This document shows positions 43,770-55,285 of a stretch of DNA of 64,000 nt, piece by piece. Within the stretch, counting starts at the first letter, position 1; each line of letters starts with the position of its first letter. Source of the stretch: Trichobilharzia regenti (taxonomy: Eukaryota > Platyhelminthes > Trematoda > Strigeidida > Schistosomatidae); assembly GCA_944472135.2 (NCBI GenBank), contig OX235265.1, forward strand, positions 92,660,984 through 92,724,983, given 5' to 3'. Below the pieces are notes generated by a model that ran no database searches, was not told where the DNA came from, and saw nothing but the letters and a program-made list of their open reading frames with translations. Made by a program: the position numbers and the translations under genes.

Positions 43770-44285
43770 GTTCCGATGAAACCTGTTTATATCAGTTTCC
43801 CGTTCAAAGGAGATGATGTACAGGAAGTAGTCAAACGAAGACTTGACAAAGCCATCAGCAGAACTTATTATGCTGCAGAACTTGTTTTCCTTAACCACCA
43901 CCAAGCGAGTGCTTCAACAATCTGGGAAAGACATGTACTCGCCAATTCTGGACACTTAAAACTGCGTCTATCAATTTGAGTGTGTTTGTTGAAGCAAATA
44001 CATAGGTTGTAGAGAAAAGCGTTTGTCTACTCGTATGATGGAGCATTTGCCAAAATGTTAAAAAACAGCTGAGCGCAAAGTGCCAAAGTCCTCAATAACA
44101 AAACATCTTGTGGACTATGGACACGATATCAACGCTGTCAAGTCATTCACTATTGTCAGAAGACAAAAGAACAAGAAAATCCTTGCAACTGCAGAGGCTT
44201 GTGCAATTCGAGTTTATAAACCAGGTCTCTGTGTACAAAGGAGATGGCCGTCACTCTGAATCTACCATGGTAATACGTTTCACTT
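43770..44285 (+). mobile_element. Penelope-like element fragment J (connector and GIY-YIG remnant)
   Basis: Plus strand: VYISFPFKGDDVQEVVKRRL (43781-43840), a decayed GIY-YIG domain with stops, then KSFTIVRRQ-like and LCVQRR-like pieces up to 44265. It lies between the inverted terminal repeats 43560-43716 and 44577-44740. Confidence 0.75.
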
Positions 44286-44576
44286 ATTATTCTACCTCTT
44301 ATTATTATTATTCTTGATTCATTTAAAACTATCCTTTATCAGTAGGATTATCTTAACTCACTTCAATACTATTATTATTATTATTGTTATTACAACCATT
44401 AGTACTGATATTACTCTGTTTGCAATTCTTGTTATATTCTCTAATGGCTAATTGTTTATCTAAGTGATGTAATTGAAGCGTAATGCATTTTATCTTAATT
44501 TTGATCTCTCATACTCTCTCTCTCTCCACTTATCTATTTGAACATGACCTGGAAAACATTCGCACCTGTCTTTCTG
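44286..44576. other. PLE 3' flank, unassigned
   Basis: TTATTA-type tracts near 44285-44313 and 44371-44392. Nothing recognised beyond membership of the element. Confidence 0.4.
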
Positions 44577-44740
44577 CATGACTAATTCAATGTAGTTTGT
44601 TCACTTGTCAGTCTTATATCTCCTAATATAATTTCGAAAGTATATATATATCCGTGTATGTAGAGTACTTAGCTGACGAGTTCTACCGAAATTTGATGAA
44701 TTCATTAAATCATCCTGCTTTATTAACCTTCGTTGCTTGC
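44577..44740 (+). mobile_element. PLE terminal repeat, right, with hammerhead-like core
   Basis: CTGACGA at 44673-44679, GAAA at 44688-44691, then the palindromic stem-III-like ATTTGATGAATTCATTAAAT and a TC. Stem II is minimal. Confidence 0.65.
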
Positions 44741-45902
44741 TTTAAATTGGTATCGGGAAATAAATGTTTTTAATTCTTGTTGGTTACGCATCACTATGTT
44801 GAACTGTCTACGTACCGGATATCAAGTTTATGAACTCAATAAATATGATTTCGTGATAAATATGTGTGGAAATCAATGAGCTTTAATTTTGTTGCAGATA
44901 ACACCAAAAACAGTACAAGATCTGTAGCTGTTTGTTGGCATTCATAATACAATCGCGTCTTGGGTGAGACTGATAAATCTCCTAATGAACCGTCTTTATT
45001 ATCGTAATGAGGTAAAATTCATTATGAATATAAAACTATGTAACCTAGAGGAAAACCTGAGAAAGGTTTAATTAGTCAATAGTGAAGGAGTTTCATTTAC
45101 GCAATTATCTTTCCCTTTAGTGGCCTACTTAAAACCTGAACTATCAAAAAACTTTCATCCCTCTATTACAAATATTTTGTGTCGTTCGGTTTGTTTTAAT
45201 CGATTAAGATATGGCTTCTACTTTCTTGTATATTTAAGATGTTTAGGAGCTCCTGTTTCTCATTTTCCTACTGCACTTGAGGAAAGAGACCTGATTGTGA
45301 GTGCGGCAACGCGTTCCAAGACATGAGATAACTGTTCTTCACTTATGTCTTTGGATCTCAAAGTGTACATGTTCTGAACATCTTACAATTGTCTTCCGAC
45401 TAGATGTCGTGGATATCTTGAAGGAAATAACACAGATTTATCATAATGAAATGTTTGTGCTTCGACTCAGGGATTATTGTGTCACGGGGTATAATGTTAA
45501 TTAATATTTTACTTGAAGATACTGTACGAAGGGAAATTACGATACAATAAACTCCTGTGAAAATTCTTTCCATTTTATAAATACTTTTTACAACAAAGAT
45601 ATTATTATTATTATATATGGAACGCTTTGGTTAAAATATGACTTATAAGATGATTTTGCAGTTTACTTGAAATTAACTCATGAAATCAGGAAGACACGTG
45701 ATACATAATATTCATTCTGCCATCATAACAGTTGCAAATCATTCTAACAAGGCGGTGAATTCATGTCTATTAGTTATATAATGTATTTCATAATCTTTCA
45801 GTAAACATAAGTATTTATGCCTTTACTTTCTAGAAAGCATACAAAGTTGCTGAAATTGAAAATTACTGATGACTTCGAGATAAATTAGTGTTCAAGCTGT
45901 AC
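44741..45902. other. Unassigned 1.2 kb
   Basis: Open frames at 45120-45326 and 45301-45504 (plus), and a minus-strand run reading MYTLRSKDISEEQLSHVLER (about 45311-45370), look protein-like but match nothing I know. Possibly a degenerate pseudogene. Confidence 0.3.
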
Positions 45903-45904
45903 GA

Positions 45905-46085
45905 GTGTGCGTCGGTGGCACAGCGGTTAAAACGCTTGCCAACCATGCACTTGGGCCCGAACATTATCCCTGGCCACCGATGCACTCCGCTTAGCCAGAA
46001 ATAAAAAGCTGGTAAAGAGAGGAGGTTGGGCATGAGGCTTGCAGCCCCATCGTGTAAAAATAAACACTGTTACAGAAAATTCAAG
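45905..46085 (+). mobile_element. SINE-G, long-body subfamily
   Basis: Head GCGTCGGTGGCACAGCGG, decayed B box region, closing stem CCACCGATGC, and the body with TTAGCCAGAAATAAAAAGC. The RTE-like tail is replaced by a T-SINE fragment. Confidence 0.75.
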
Positions 46086-46175
46086 CCAGTAGTTCTCTAA
46101 GTGATGTCAGCTCATGATGAAATCCTCCATGCAATTAGACGAAAAATACCTACAAAACCAATACTTGACAAATAT
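46085..46175 (+). mobile_element. SINE-T tail
   Basis: Only the final part (AGTGATGTCAGCTCATGATGAAATCC and on). Followed by the segment shared with 11440-11575. Confidence 0.65.
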
Positions 46176-46275
46176 TTGTCTGAAATGTCAGTTTCTAGCC
46201 AAACCTGGGTGCTTAAGGATGCTTATTTCATGTCCGCTTTCACACGCAGTAATACATACTTACAGGAAAGTGTCA
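46140..46275. repeat. 135-bp segment shared with 11440-11575
   Basis: Second copy of the segment; both lie directly after a T-SINE tail. Confidence 0.55.
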
Positions 46276-47212
46276 CCACTAGAAAACTAGGCCAGAGTGA
46301 AAAATAGATACCACAATCAAATGACCTTGAACCAACCCTAGTTGATCGCTCATAATCTTCGTGGTAAGTTTCACACTTACTCAAGGTTAAGGTCAGGATA
46401 GGATTAATGTAGGGCAATGGTTAAGGTGGGATTGAAACTTGCAACGATGATTATGGGCAGCATACATTTGAAATCCTGAATAGTGTGACTATCATCGCTA
46501 GGTTACATTCATCATGGAGATAATCATTCAGCAGAATTTGTGGATCCTATAACTGGTACCTCAAACAGATTTTGGTTGGTGTTCCACGAACGCTCCAATG
46601 GAAAACTGAGTCCTCAGAGATGCATTCCACATATAATTCATCATTCGTCATATAAATACGCACTAAACAATTATTTTTTTCATACTCTGAATGCCACATT
46701 TTGCCCAGAATCACACGATTTGTTGATTTATGGGTGGTGCGGGGGGGAGGGTTTTGATAGTGGTATCTATTTTATAATGTCGGCGAAAATTGATTTCTTT
46801 TTTTTTACTTTCAACATTGACAGAGTGTGTGGTGTAATTATTTCTAGAAAAAGCATATCCTTCGACTACTGATCGATTTCTCTTCATCTTAAAAAAAATA
46901 TCATATTTAAATCAAAGACTCTATTCATTCTTCTATAGCATCTGTGATTATAAAAAAGCATCTCTCACAGCTGTTCAGCAACTGTCATAAGGTAGTTGAC
47001 TGCATTACAGATAAACAGAGTGAACTGTGACTATTAATTTTGTCGTATAGTAGTCTTATTAAAGTATCAGTTCACAATAACGCATGCAAAAAAAAATTAA
47101 AGAGTACTTTTCCAATTCCATTTAATCGTTATTAATCGTTATGGACGAAAAGACAGCCTCAGGCTACTCTGTTTGTAAATTTCTTTCTTTTGAAACCAGA
47201 GAAAACACTTTG
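46276..47212. other. Unassigned
   Basis: A 110-codon plus-strand frame at 46540-46872 is not recognised and has an internal poly(T) stretch. G-run near 46740. No repeat identified. Confidence 0.35.
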
Positions 47213-47214
47213 GG

Positions 47215-47470
47215 GTGACAGGATTTCATCATGAGCTGACATGTGTTAGAGAACCATTGGAAAACCAAAACTAGAGAACTGCCAGACAGCTGTTTCGTCC
47301 TAGTTTGGGAATCTTCATCAGTACGCACCCACCTCCAGGGTTCGAACCCAGGACCTTCTGGTTACAAGGCTGGTGAACTCGCAGACCATTAAACCATCGG
47401 GACCGGAATCAATGGCCAGCCCATGAATTCTAACTTCTGCCAATTCACGACATACTGCGACTTTGGGTTG
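47215..47470 (-). mobile_element. SINE-T copy
   Basis: Minus strand with tail, hammerhead block (core mutated to ATGAAGA), B box GGGTTCGAACCC and A box region. The 5' head is cut off. Confidence 0.8.
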
Positions 47471-47734
47471 AAATAACCGGAGAGTTTGAGTAGAGTAGAG
47501 ATTTATAATGTCTAAGGATACCATTGATTAAGAGAGGATACTACGTCTTTTCAGCTGCCGGGATCATACATTGCATTTCCCCAAAGAGGAGAAATCTCAA
47601 TCAAGTATACCCTTTTAATTTAGAGTGGACAATCTGTATGGATTTCGACTAATTTCAGCGAAGATTTTACCGTGAATAAAAATCGCCTAGAGAACCAACA
47701 AAGTCGAAGGAGTGGCGGATACTCTTTTTGTCTG
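47471..47734. other. Unassigned
   Basis: Nothing recognised. Confidence 0.4.
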
Positions 47735-48080
47735 AGGTTAGGACGCTTCAACAGTGAGCATCCACGATCCTATTAGGGATCGAACCCACGGCCTTCAGGC
47801 TACAAGTCCAGCTCATTGAACAATCAACAACCTCATCAGAATTCAGTGACTGGTGAATTCAAATTCCATCAATTCGTTACCATTAAACGTTAACCTTAAT
47901 AAACAACAAGGGCTTATAAATCTCTATCATGCAGTTGGCTACGTATCCTGAAGATTCCGACTACAACACCTGGCAACTCAGTGGTTGCGAAACACTGAAT
48001 AGTCGTCAACTAGGACGAAAATGATGTCAAGTGCCACATGGTTTTTAATGATCTTCTAACTGAAATTGATCGGTGACAAA
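47735..48080. mobile_element. SINE-T diverged inverted pair
   Basis: A minus-like half (47735-47895; B box GTTCGATCC) and a plus-like half (47955-48080) with remnant AACTAGGACGAAAATGATGTC. Confidence 0.5.
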
Positions 48081-48146
48081 ATTATCATTGAAATATCATT
48101 TTAAGAGGAACAACCGAAAGAATGTAGTGATAGAAAGCCGAAATCT

Positions 48147-49480
48147 TACTAATGAAAATCCTTTTTGAAAACAACCCCTTATCATCAGCTGTCTACAACC
48201 TTCATCTCTACAAGAGATAAATTGATGGTACTTTCATCATTGGTAATGCGAACCTGGACCTTGAAAACTTACTTCAAACATTCAACAATGCCCACCAAAA
48301 AAACATCGACTTTACTCTTGAAGCCGAATCCGACAGAATGTTCCACTTCCTTGACGTTCATCTGACAAGAATAGCTAACAACTTTCTGAAAAAGTTTATG
48401 CACAAAAAGCCCATATGGGCTGAACAACTCATCAACTTTCAAAGCTTCTTGTCCTTTAGGAGAAAGAGGAACCTGATAAACGCTCTTTCCTCGAGGATTA
48501 GGAAGATATGTAGCTAAGAGGTGATTGGTAAAGAACTGAGTAATCTCTGAAGAACCCTGATGGGAAACGGTCTTCCACCTAGGTTCATAGACAAGAGTCT
48601 CAAATCAAAGAAGACTTCCGAATAAGTTCAATCCCTCCCGAAGAAGATACTTCTGCTTAATCTAGAATTCAAAGGTGATATTGAAGCAGAAACCCTTCTT
48701 AAACGCCTCTGCAAATCTCTGAGGAAGACATACTTCACCGTGAGCCTACGGCTAACATTTTCCTACAAGAAACTGTTCAGCCATAACGCGAAAGACAAGC
48801 TGTCGCATCGGGCCACTTCAACGTGCATCCACCAGTTTACTTGCTCTTGCGGAACTGAGTACATCGGCCATACTATGCGCCAACTTTAAAAACGCGCTCG
48901 TGAACACTATCCAGCCTGGCTAGTAAAAAGAGAACAAAAAGGTGTATAAAGTTCAGTGACAGAACATCTGGTTAATTCAAGACATTCAGCACCATTCGAA
49001 AACTCCTTCAAAGTAATATACAAGATTCAATCAAACATATCAAAGCAGTTAAATTAAGATATTTGGGCATAGCCAAGGCTCTACTTATCCAAATGCTAAA
49101 ACCCACGCTTTGTATCCAAAAGAAATACGTTCAGCCCTTGTCCCTGCCATGACCTTCATAAACAGGTGATTCTTTTAATCGTGACTATCCTGTTGTCTTT
49201 CCTATCCAAACATCTTGTCTATTTTGTTACTTCTACATTTCTAACCCCCGTAATTTCACAATATGTCAATCTTCTCAGTACTTATGATGCTACTTTGTTT
49301 GAGTTTTACCCTTCCCCCTGTTTATTACGGTATTTTAATTCTTAATTGTAATTTTATTAATTTGTCCCTTAAGCGGAAATTATTCTGGAACTTTCCTATC
49401 CATTTGATATAAATGCACGAATGTACAGCCTAGCTGACGATGACTTCGTCGAAAAGAAAATTTTCTTTTCTGCAACTGTC
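48147..49480 (+). mobile_element. Penelope-like element fragment K (RT palm to 3' end)
   Basis: Plus strand: LHLYKR then DGTFIIGN (decayed motif C), FLDVHLTRIANN, RRKRNLINALSSRIRKICS, the connector EFKGDIEAETLLKRL, TCIHQFTCSCGTEYIGHT (GIY-YIG signature, 48825-48880), HYPAWLVKRE and the C-terminus to FVSKRNTF. In-frame stops near 48214, 48513, 48549, 48623 and 48888. It is the sister of fragment D and supplies the endonuclease part D lacks. A hammerhead-like core follows. Confidence 0.85.
49425..49475 (+). ncRNA. Hammerhead-like core at PLE 3' end, best stem II
   Basis: CTGACGA (49434-49440), then GACTTCGTC (a three-pair stem with a tight loop, 49442-49450), GAAA (49451-49454) and the perfect palindrome GAAAAGAAAATTTTCTTTTC as a long possible stem III. 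Of the PLE cores here it is closest to a working hammerhead. Confidence 0.5.
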
Positions 49481-49922
49481 TTTTTATTCCCTGTGATCCC
49501 ATGTGTACATTCCGTGATTGGAAAAAGAACAAGTCATTAACTTCCACAGTTAAGCGCCTCTAAAAATGAAAGAGAATCTGTTCTTTTCCATGTGCTACAT
49601 CACCTGTAATTTCTGCAAATCAGGACAGTTAATTGTTGCTTGACTTTTCAATAGGTAGTTATTATCAGTTCATTTGCTGGTCATTAAAAAAGTTCACTTC
49701 TTTCTAAGTGTATGATAAAATCAATAATCAATATCTTGAATTCTGTAAGGAAGAAAAACTTTCCAGTCCACCTGAGTGCAGTGAACAAATATGAAATGAA
49801 GATGTTTTCGTGAAGCCCTAAGATCGATTCGAAACTCAAAGGAATAATAGTTTTATGTATATAATGAATTAGGAGATTTAGGAAGAGCGTGTGGAGTAAA
49901 TTGAAATATGAATGCTAGTGAC
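49481..49922. other. Unassigned
   Basis: Nothing recognised. Confidence 0.4.
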
Positions 49923-49924
49923 TA

Positions 49925-51085
49925 CTTCATTATGGATATTTAGACTTTAATTCATCTCATCCATTATCTGACTGTAAAGGCAGGCTTGATTAAGTATTTA
50001 ACAAACCGGGCCATAGCACTAAGTAGCACAAAAAAGACCTATATGATGAAATAAAACAGATAGAAGAAGCGTTGGTGTTGAATAACTATCCTATACAATT
50101 CATTAGGAAGATCGAAAAAGGCCAAAAACCAAATTTAAATTGTGAAACTAGTAGTGATAACATAAATAAGAGAGAATATAAGTCATCTACAGTTAAACCA
50201 CGTGAGGAGAGGACATCCGAGACCCTACGTAGGATTCTGAATAAAGCAGGAATGAGGGTGGCATTCAAACCTAAAAACTCACTCAGACAGGACAAGCTCT
50301 GTAGGTTAAAAAACCTGGTGTACCCAACTAGACAAAATTAAATAATTTACAAAATACTCTGCAATGACTGTGAGTTAAGTGAACTATATAGATCAAACTA
50401 GTAGATCGAGGGTAAACAGATTGTCGGAACATAAAAATTTAGCTAAGGTAAGGATGGTTGACCCTGAGAGGATGAGTAATTTAGAAAAAAGGTCAGCGCT
50501 GCATTGTACTGCATGCATTAACACACAACCACACAATAGGTTGGGTGGGAGAGGGTTAAAATTCTAAGAAGTAATCTATGTAGGTGGAGAGAGAGATTGA
50601 TTACTGAATCCTGACTGGTTCATCGAGTCTACTCCCAATACAACATATACAAAGCAGAAGTAACTCCATACAAATACCAGAGATATGTATGGAAGATATT
50701 ATTACCACCAGTCAGTCAGTGAAATCAGAGGAGCATAATAAATAATCTCAAAATTCTATTTCAATTCAAACACATCACAACATTCTAACAAGTAACTTAT
50801 TAATATAACTATAAAAACACTCGTCTTATTTTCCATCTGATTGTAATTGATCTATAACACTCATATTATTATTTCTGAATGTTCATTATCCATATTGATT
50901 TTTATTTAAATATCTGGTCAACTCCACACATGTATATGAATGAAGGAAAAAGTTGTGTGAGTGAGTAACTTGATTTGATTGATTATGAGTGGCAGTAATT
51001 TGTGCTCGAAACCTAGTCATCAGGAAATATTACTGCATAACACACTGTGTGATTTATCAAAATAATACCTTATCCATAATGGAGT
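49925..51085 (+). mobile_element. Second-lineage Penelope-like element, endonuclease half
   Basis: It starts at GYLDFNSSHPLSDCKGR (49937-49981), matching 38881-38935, and follows copy H through the LNKAGMRVAFKPKNSLR block (50237-50287), a decayed endonuclease block (ILCNDCELSELY, 50355-50390) and the C-terminus. The 3' part at 51005-51080 matches 39725-39800. Frameshifts and stops throughout. The RT palm is missing. Confidence 0.8.
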
Positions 51086-51254
51086 TATACTGTACCATAG
51101 TGCACAAGTTTTATACTTGTATGCTAGAGACTACAAAACATTAACGCACTTACTGCTTCGTTTTGTATGATAAAAAGTCACAATTTCCATCCATAGATTG
51201 ATACAACGATCTCTCCTACTGTTCTTCAAATATCCAATTATTATATTATTATTA
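51086..51254. other. Unassigned
   Basis: Short spacer with a TTATTA run that likely belongs to the RTE tail. Confidence 0.4.
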
Positions 51255-52345
51255 TTGTTATTGTTATTATTCACTTGGGTTCCTATGGAACATATGGCTT
51301 CAGAAAAAAACACATCTCCCCTTTCTTCTATTTTCTGTTGTCCTATTTAGCTAGGTCGACGATTGTCCATAATCTTTCATCTCTTCCTCTCCATACGATC
51401 TCCTTCGTGTCACTCTCACACCGAAGACCCACTCGTTGCTTCCAATTGGGATTGATTCCATTTGATGACATTCGCTGGCCTCCTCATTGTATGCCCGATC
51501 TTTCTCCATTTTCTCCTACATATTTGTTGAGTGGTGGACTTTTGGTTTTGGTTGATTCCCAGACAGAGTTTCTTGTGATTAATTCTTTCTGGTTGGCCAT
51601 TTGATATATTCACTGTAATAGCCAGTAAAGGCGACTGTTGACAAAAGCCTGCAGCAGTCTGTTGAAAATGATTTTTGTGACTCATTTGATTGACTTCACA
51701 TTTGTACTGAAAATCTGAATCTTGTTCTTTATGCCGTGGAATGCAGAAGATTTCCAAACTGGTTTCAGGTTAACAAAAGCGCATCTTGCCGTTCCAATTC
51801 TGGCTGACTTTCACATGTTCATCCGCGATGTCCACCTGTTGTAGTTGAAATGATGCTTCGCAGATAAGTGAAGGGGGTAACCTCTGTTAAATCTCTCCCG
51901 TTGATGATGATTCGTGCTGGTTTCTGTTGTGGTTCGTTGGTTATCTTCTCTGTGTTCACCTGCAGTCCTGTTTTCACTGTCTCTTTAGGCAGTTTTTTAT
52001 TCATTTTCGCCTGTAAGTCTTCGAGTTTTTATGACATCAGACATATATCATCTTCGAAATCTAGATCTTTTAGAGTTTTCTGATCGATTCAATGTGTTGC
52101 TGCCTTCTTATTCTTAATGCACAGTCTGACGCATAATCTAGTCCACTACAATTAAGAATATCACTAAAGAAAAATAGGCAGGCAGTCTTGTCTTACCCCT
52201 GTATTAACTTCAAAGGCTTCGCTGAGTTTTTCGTTGTGGATCAACTGACACACGGCATTGTCACATAGGTATTGAATAAGGTTGATAAAGATTTGGGCAT
52301 TGTACGCCCTAGTGTTGAAGAACATTTATTAATTTAACTGTTCAC
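51255..52345 (-). mobile_element. RTE-like retrotransposon, 3' RT half, longest copy
   Basis: Minus strand from about 52330: IFINLIQYLCDNAV, then LSEAFEVNTGVRQDC (just before RT motif B), a frame-shifted DFEDDICLMS (the YADD/FADD motif C, about 52060), EDLQAKMNKKLPKE, RIIINGRDLTEV, FTYLRSIISTTTG, and the C-terminus QQICRRKWRKIGHTMRRPA, ending at the TTATTATTATT tail. Frameshifts disable it and the endonuclease half is absent. Confidence 0.85.
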
Positions 52346-52463
52346 TGGGAATTTATTATTAGAAAAAAACAAGCCAAGATCTGAATAGCAATTATCGAAA
52401 TTATAAAATTCATTAATTAAGAAGTTAAAAGCCTAACTGTCATTGCATCATTGATTTACTAAC

Positions 52464-52648
52464 CTTCTTAAGACCAACTGTGCGTAGCATAGTATGAAAT
52501 GTTGGACCAGCGTAAACAGCAGTTGGTATTTGTGCCCATAATGAATCGCCATATCCGTGTAATAAAATACGAAAACCAATAAATCCTTGATTTGGAACTA
52601 AATAATCATAACTTTGTGGATCCAGCACCAATTGAATTTCATCGATAC
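52464..52648 (-). CDS. DEG/ENaC channel exon (downstream of the two)
   Basis: Internal exon of 185 bases, partial gene. The minus strand has a pyrimidine tract and AG acceptor (52649-52650) and a GTTAGT donor (from 52463). The product is 61 codons beginning IDEIQLVLDP, then GFIGFRILLHGYGDS, then a stretch ending TVGLKK. In DEG/ENaC sodium channels the region after the CYTF-type motif has the same layout: a GLQLxLD strand, then a GFxVLxH strand. The first two bases complete a codon begun by the exon at 63471-63565 (G plus GT gives Gly), so the two exons join in frame. No frameshift or stop. Repeats flank but do not enter it. Gene ends and further exons were not found in the window. A different extracellular protein is possible but less likely given both exons together. 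Confidence 0.6.
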
Positions 52649-52721
52649 CTAAAAAAACAAACAAAACATGAATAGAAATAAGTGGAAACAATACATATTC
52701 TCTTAATCACAGCTGTATTTA

Positions 52722-53000
52722 CTTATTCAAGCAGAAAGTACTGTCAGACAGCAATTTCGTCCTGGTTCTGGACTCTTCATCAGTACACACCCACCGATAA
52801 GGTCTGAACACAGGACCTTCCGTGTAACATCTGAACTGTTGTACCCTACTAGGGTCCTGTGTTCGAGGCCTTTTTCTGAGTGCGTACTGTGAAGAGTCCC
52901 AGAGAGGCTTAGAAACAGTTGTCTGGCGATACTCTATAATGGTTTCCAATGATACTCTGACCGATGTTAGCTCATGACGAAACGCTGTAACTAATCAAAT
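52722..53000. mobile_element. SINE-T inverted dimer, truncated
   Basis: Minus half (52722-52835) with hammerhead and tRNA-like pieces, then a plus half (52850-53000) with hammerhead remnant GTGAAGAGTCCCAGAGAGGC and tail. Confidence 0.65.
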
Positions 53001-53009
53001 TCCCGCAAA

Positions 53010-53398
53010 TTAACACATGAATATCATTGGGATACCCACTAGTGACTGCCCTATACAGGTGGGTAGTTACGTGGATTCTAGTGGGAAGTTGTGCCCAGTG
53101 AGGTACAGCAGGTCGGGTGCGAGAACGAATACTCGCCACGGATGATACTGGTTGGTGGTAGTGTTGTACCGTAAATTGACAGAAGCTGGGACTCATAGGT
53201 TGATCATTCGGTCGGGTCTCAGTGGCCAAATGGTCTACGAGCTCGTCGTCTTACCTGAAGGTCTTGAGTTTGAACCTTGGAGGTCACGTACACCTGAAGA
53301 GTCCCAAATGAGCTTGTTAACAGCTGTTCAGTACTCTCTGGTGGTTTTCCAGTGGTTCTCAAACTAATATCAGCTCATAATGAAATCCTGTATTTCCC
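53010..53398 (+). mobile_element. SINE-T, near full length
   Basis: Plus strand from the 5' head (GATACCCACTAGTGACTG), tRNA-like block (A box CAGTGGCCAAATGGTCTA; B box GAGTTTGAACC), hammerhead block (CCTGAAGAGTCCC...) with stem II lost, and tail. It follows the previous copy in tandem. Confidence 0.75.
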
Positions 53399-53850
53399 TA
53401 TCTTACTTTATTACTATACGAAGCCGGATCTCATTGGTCCAGGCGTTCAACTTCCAACTAGTGGCTTACCTGTTCGAACCGGTCTCTATCTGACATGATT
53501 TTGGAGATGAGGCTCCATAATACAGATGTGGTTCATCGTCGAGGGCATGGAAGTGCAAACAGTTATTGGATAACTTCTCATTCAATATCTGTCATACTAT
53601 CATGATGTTCTTCGTCTAATTTCTTATATAATCTGCATTGGAGTAAGCTACAAGATCTAAGGCAACTTCCGCGTCAGGTTATCAGTAGGTGACACACACT
53701 TTATAATCTATTAATTTTATCTGTATTTTTATCTGACACTAATTAAGAAAGAATAATAAGAAGCATTTTTAAAAATATAGGAGAAGATCAATTTATTCAG
53801 TGATGAACAGGCGTAGTTAACACTTTGAATCCAATCATCCAAAATTCATA
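53399..53850. other. Unassigned
   Basis: Nothing recognised. Confidence 0.4.
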
Positions 53851-53852
53851 GA

Positions 53853-54098
53853 TAATAATTTTTTTCCCTTCACGTTCCCAGTGGAATACAACAGGGCTTC
53901 AAGCCAGTGGCTTGAAGTTTCTGTGGCAGTGTTTTTAATTTTACAGGATGAGGTTGCTAGCCTCATGCTCAACCTTTCCTCCTTACCAGCATCATTTCTG
54001 GCTTAGCGGAGTAAAGGAGTGCGTCGGCCGGGGGTCGGAACCCAGACCATATGCGTGGTCGGCGAGCGTCCTAACCCCTGTGCCGCCGACGCACATAA
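53853..54098 (-). mobile_element. SINE-G, long-body with RTE-like tail
   Basis: Minus strand: GCGTCGGCGGCACAGGGG head, B box GGTTCCGACCC, body with the TAAGCCAGAAATGATG variant, and CCCTGTTGTATTCCACTGGGAACGTG tail. Confidence 0.75.
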
Positions 54099-54478
54099 AT
54101 AATAATAATAATAGCCATGTAAAAATGATTCTTGTCAATTGATTATGAAAACACTTACGTATCAGAGTCTGAGTAATATATTTTTTCTATGAAAACGGGA
54201 GATTGAAAAACGTCAACAATCAGTTGGATATGTATTGCTGTTTTTTTGCCGATGATACAATTTATTTTAGTTAATAACGAAATTTAGGAACATTCAACCC
54301 TAACTTTCACTTGCGTACAGAAGCAGGATAATAAACTGCATTATCCGGATGTCTTGCTAAGTAGGTGAAAAGATGGCTCACTTGGGAGAAGTAGGTATAT
54401 AAAAAAACATACTCACAGGGGAATACACACACTTCCTTAGTTACGTACTCAATAAACATAACAGAAATTTTGTTAAGT
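54099..54478. other. Unassigned / PLE upstream
   Basis: Possibly decayed PLE RT sequence toward 54400, but not diagnostic. Confidence 0.35.
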
Positions 54479-54479
54479 G

Positions 54480-55285
54480 TCTTGCGAGGCGAGCAAGAAA
54501 GATATCTACACATGATGACTTACAAAAAGAATTTGAATTTATATTCATGATTCCTTGATGGAGATGGACTATCCAAGCAGTTTCATAAAGAAACATATGA
54601 AGATACTGGAGAGAAAACCGGAGACTATGATTGCACGTTAAAAGCCTCTATTTATTAAGTTACAATTTAATGGTGAATTATCAAGTGAGACTTTCCGGGA
54701 GTATACAAAGAACGTTTTACGTAGCACACCTACGTTTGTTATTCTCTAGCCGACGAATGATTAGGATTCAAACGAAAGATGAGGTAGATAGTTTTGCCAC
54801 ATCTTTATGTGTTTATCAATTCAACTACTCCTGCTGTGACAATTGTGTTGGGCGTACCACTAGACAGCTTAGCCAACGTGTTACTGAACATCTCCTATAA
54901 TCGTGCTTCAGCGAAGAACAGATTAAACCAATCCATAGCCCCATATTGTCACATTTAGTACAGAAGACGGAAGCATTCAGAGTGATTCATCACATCCCAC
55001 CAGATCTTTTCAGTAGACTTCATATTCGCCTACTGCACGCACAGCTGAGGTGGTCACCATTTGAACTATCAAGCCTAAACCATGCATTCAATAAATATTC
55101 TTACAGCCGTTATCCCTTACTTGACCTATTAAGACCTTACCAACTGATGACGTCTCCACCATCCCCTTATTGACAAAACACTGTGGCTGATTTATATTTG
55201 AATATTTATTTGTATTTATGTACAACAGAGTTAAGCCTGCTGAGATCTAAGTGAAAGGATAATACTGCTCGCTTAAATTTATTGT
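54480..55285 (+). mobile_element. Penelope-like element fragment L
   Basis: Plus strand: CLARRARKISTHDDLQKEFE (54480-54540), connector SGSIQRTFYVAHLRLLFSSR (54691-54750), SLCVYQFNYSCCDNCVGRTT (54802-54860; the YIG reads CVG), a frameshift, then HIRLLHAQ. It resembles fragment C. The 3' end has CTGCTGA (55237-55243)/GAAA (55253-55256), a hammerhead-like core with one base missing. Confidence 0.75.

Noticed and set aside
46540..46872. 110-codon ORF as a gene
   Set aside because: No recognisable domain, includes poly(T)-encoded phenylalanines and a glycine-rich chance stretch; left as unassigned.
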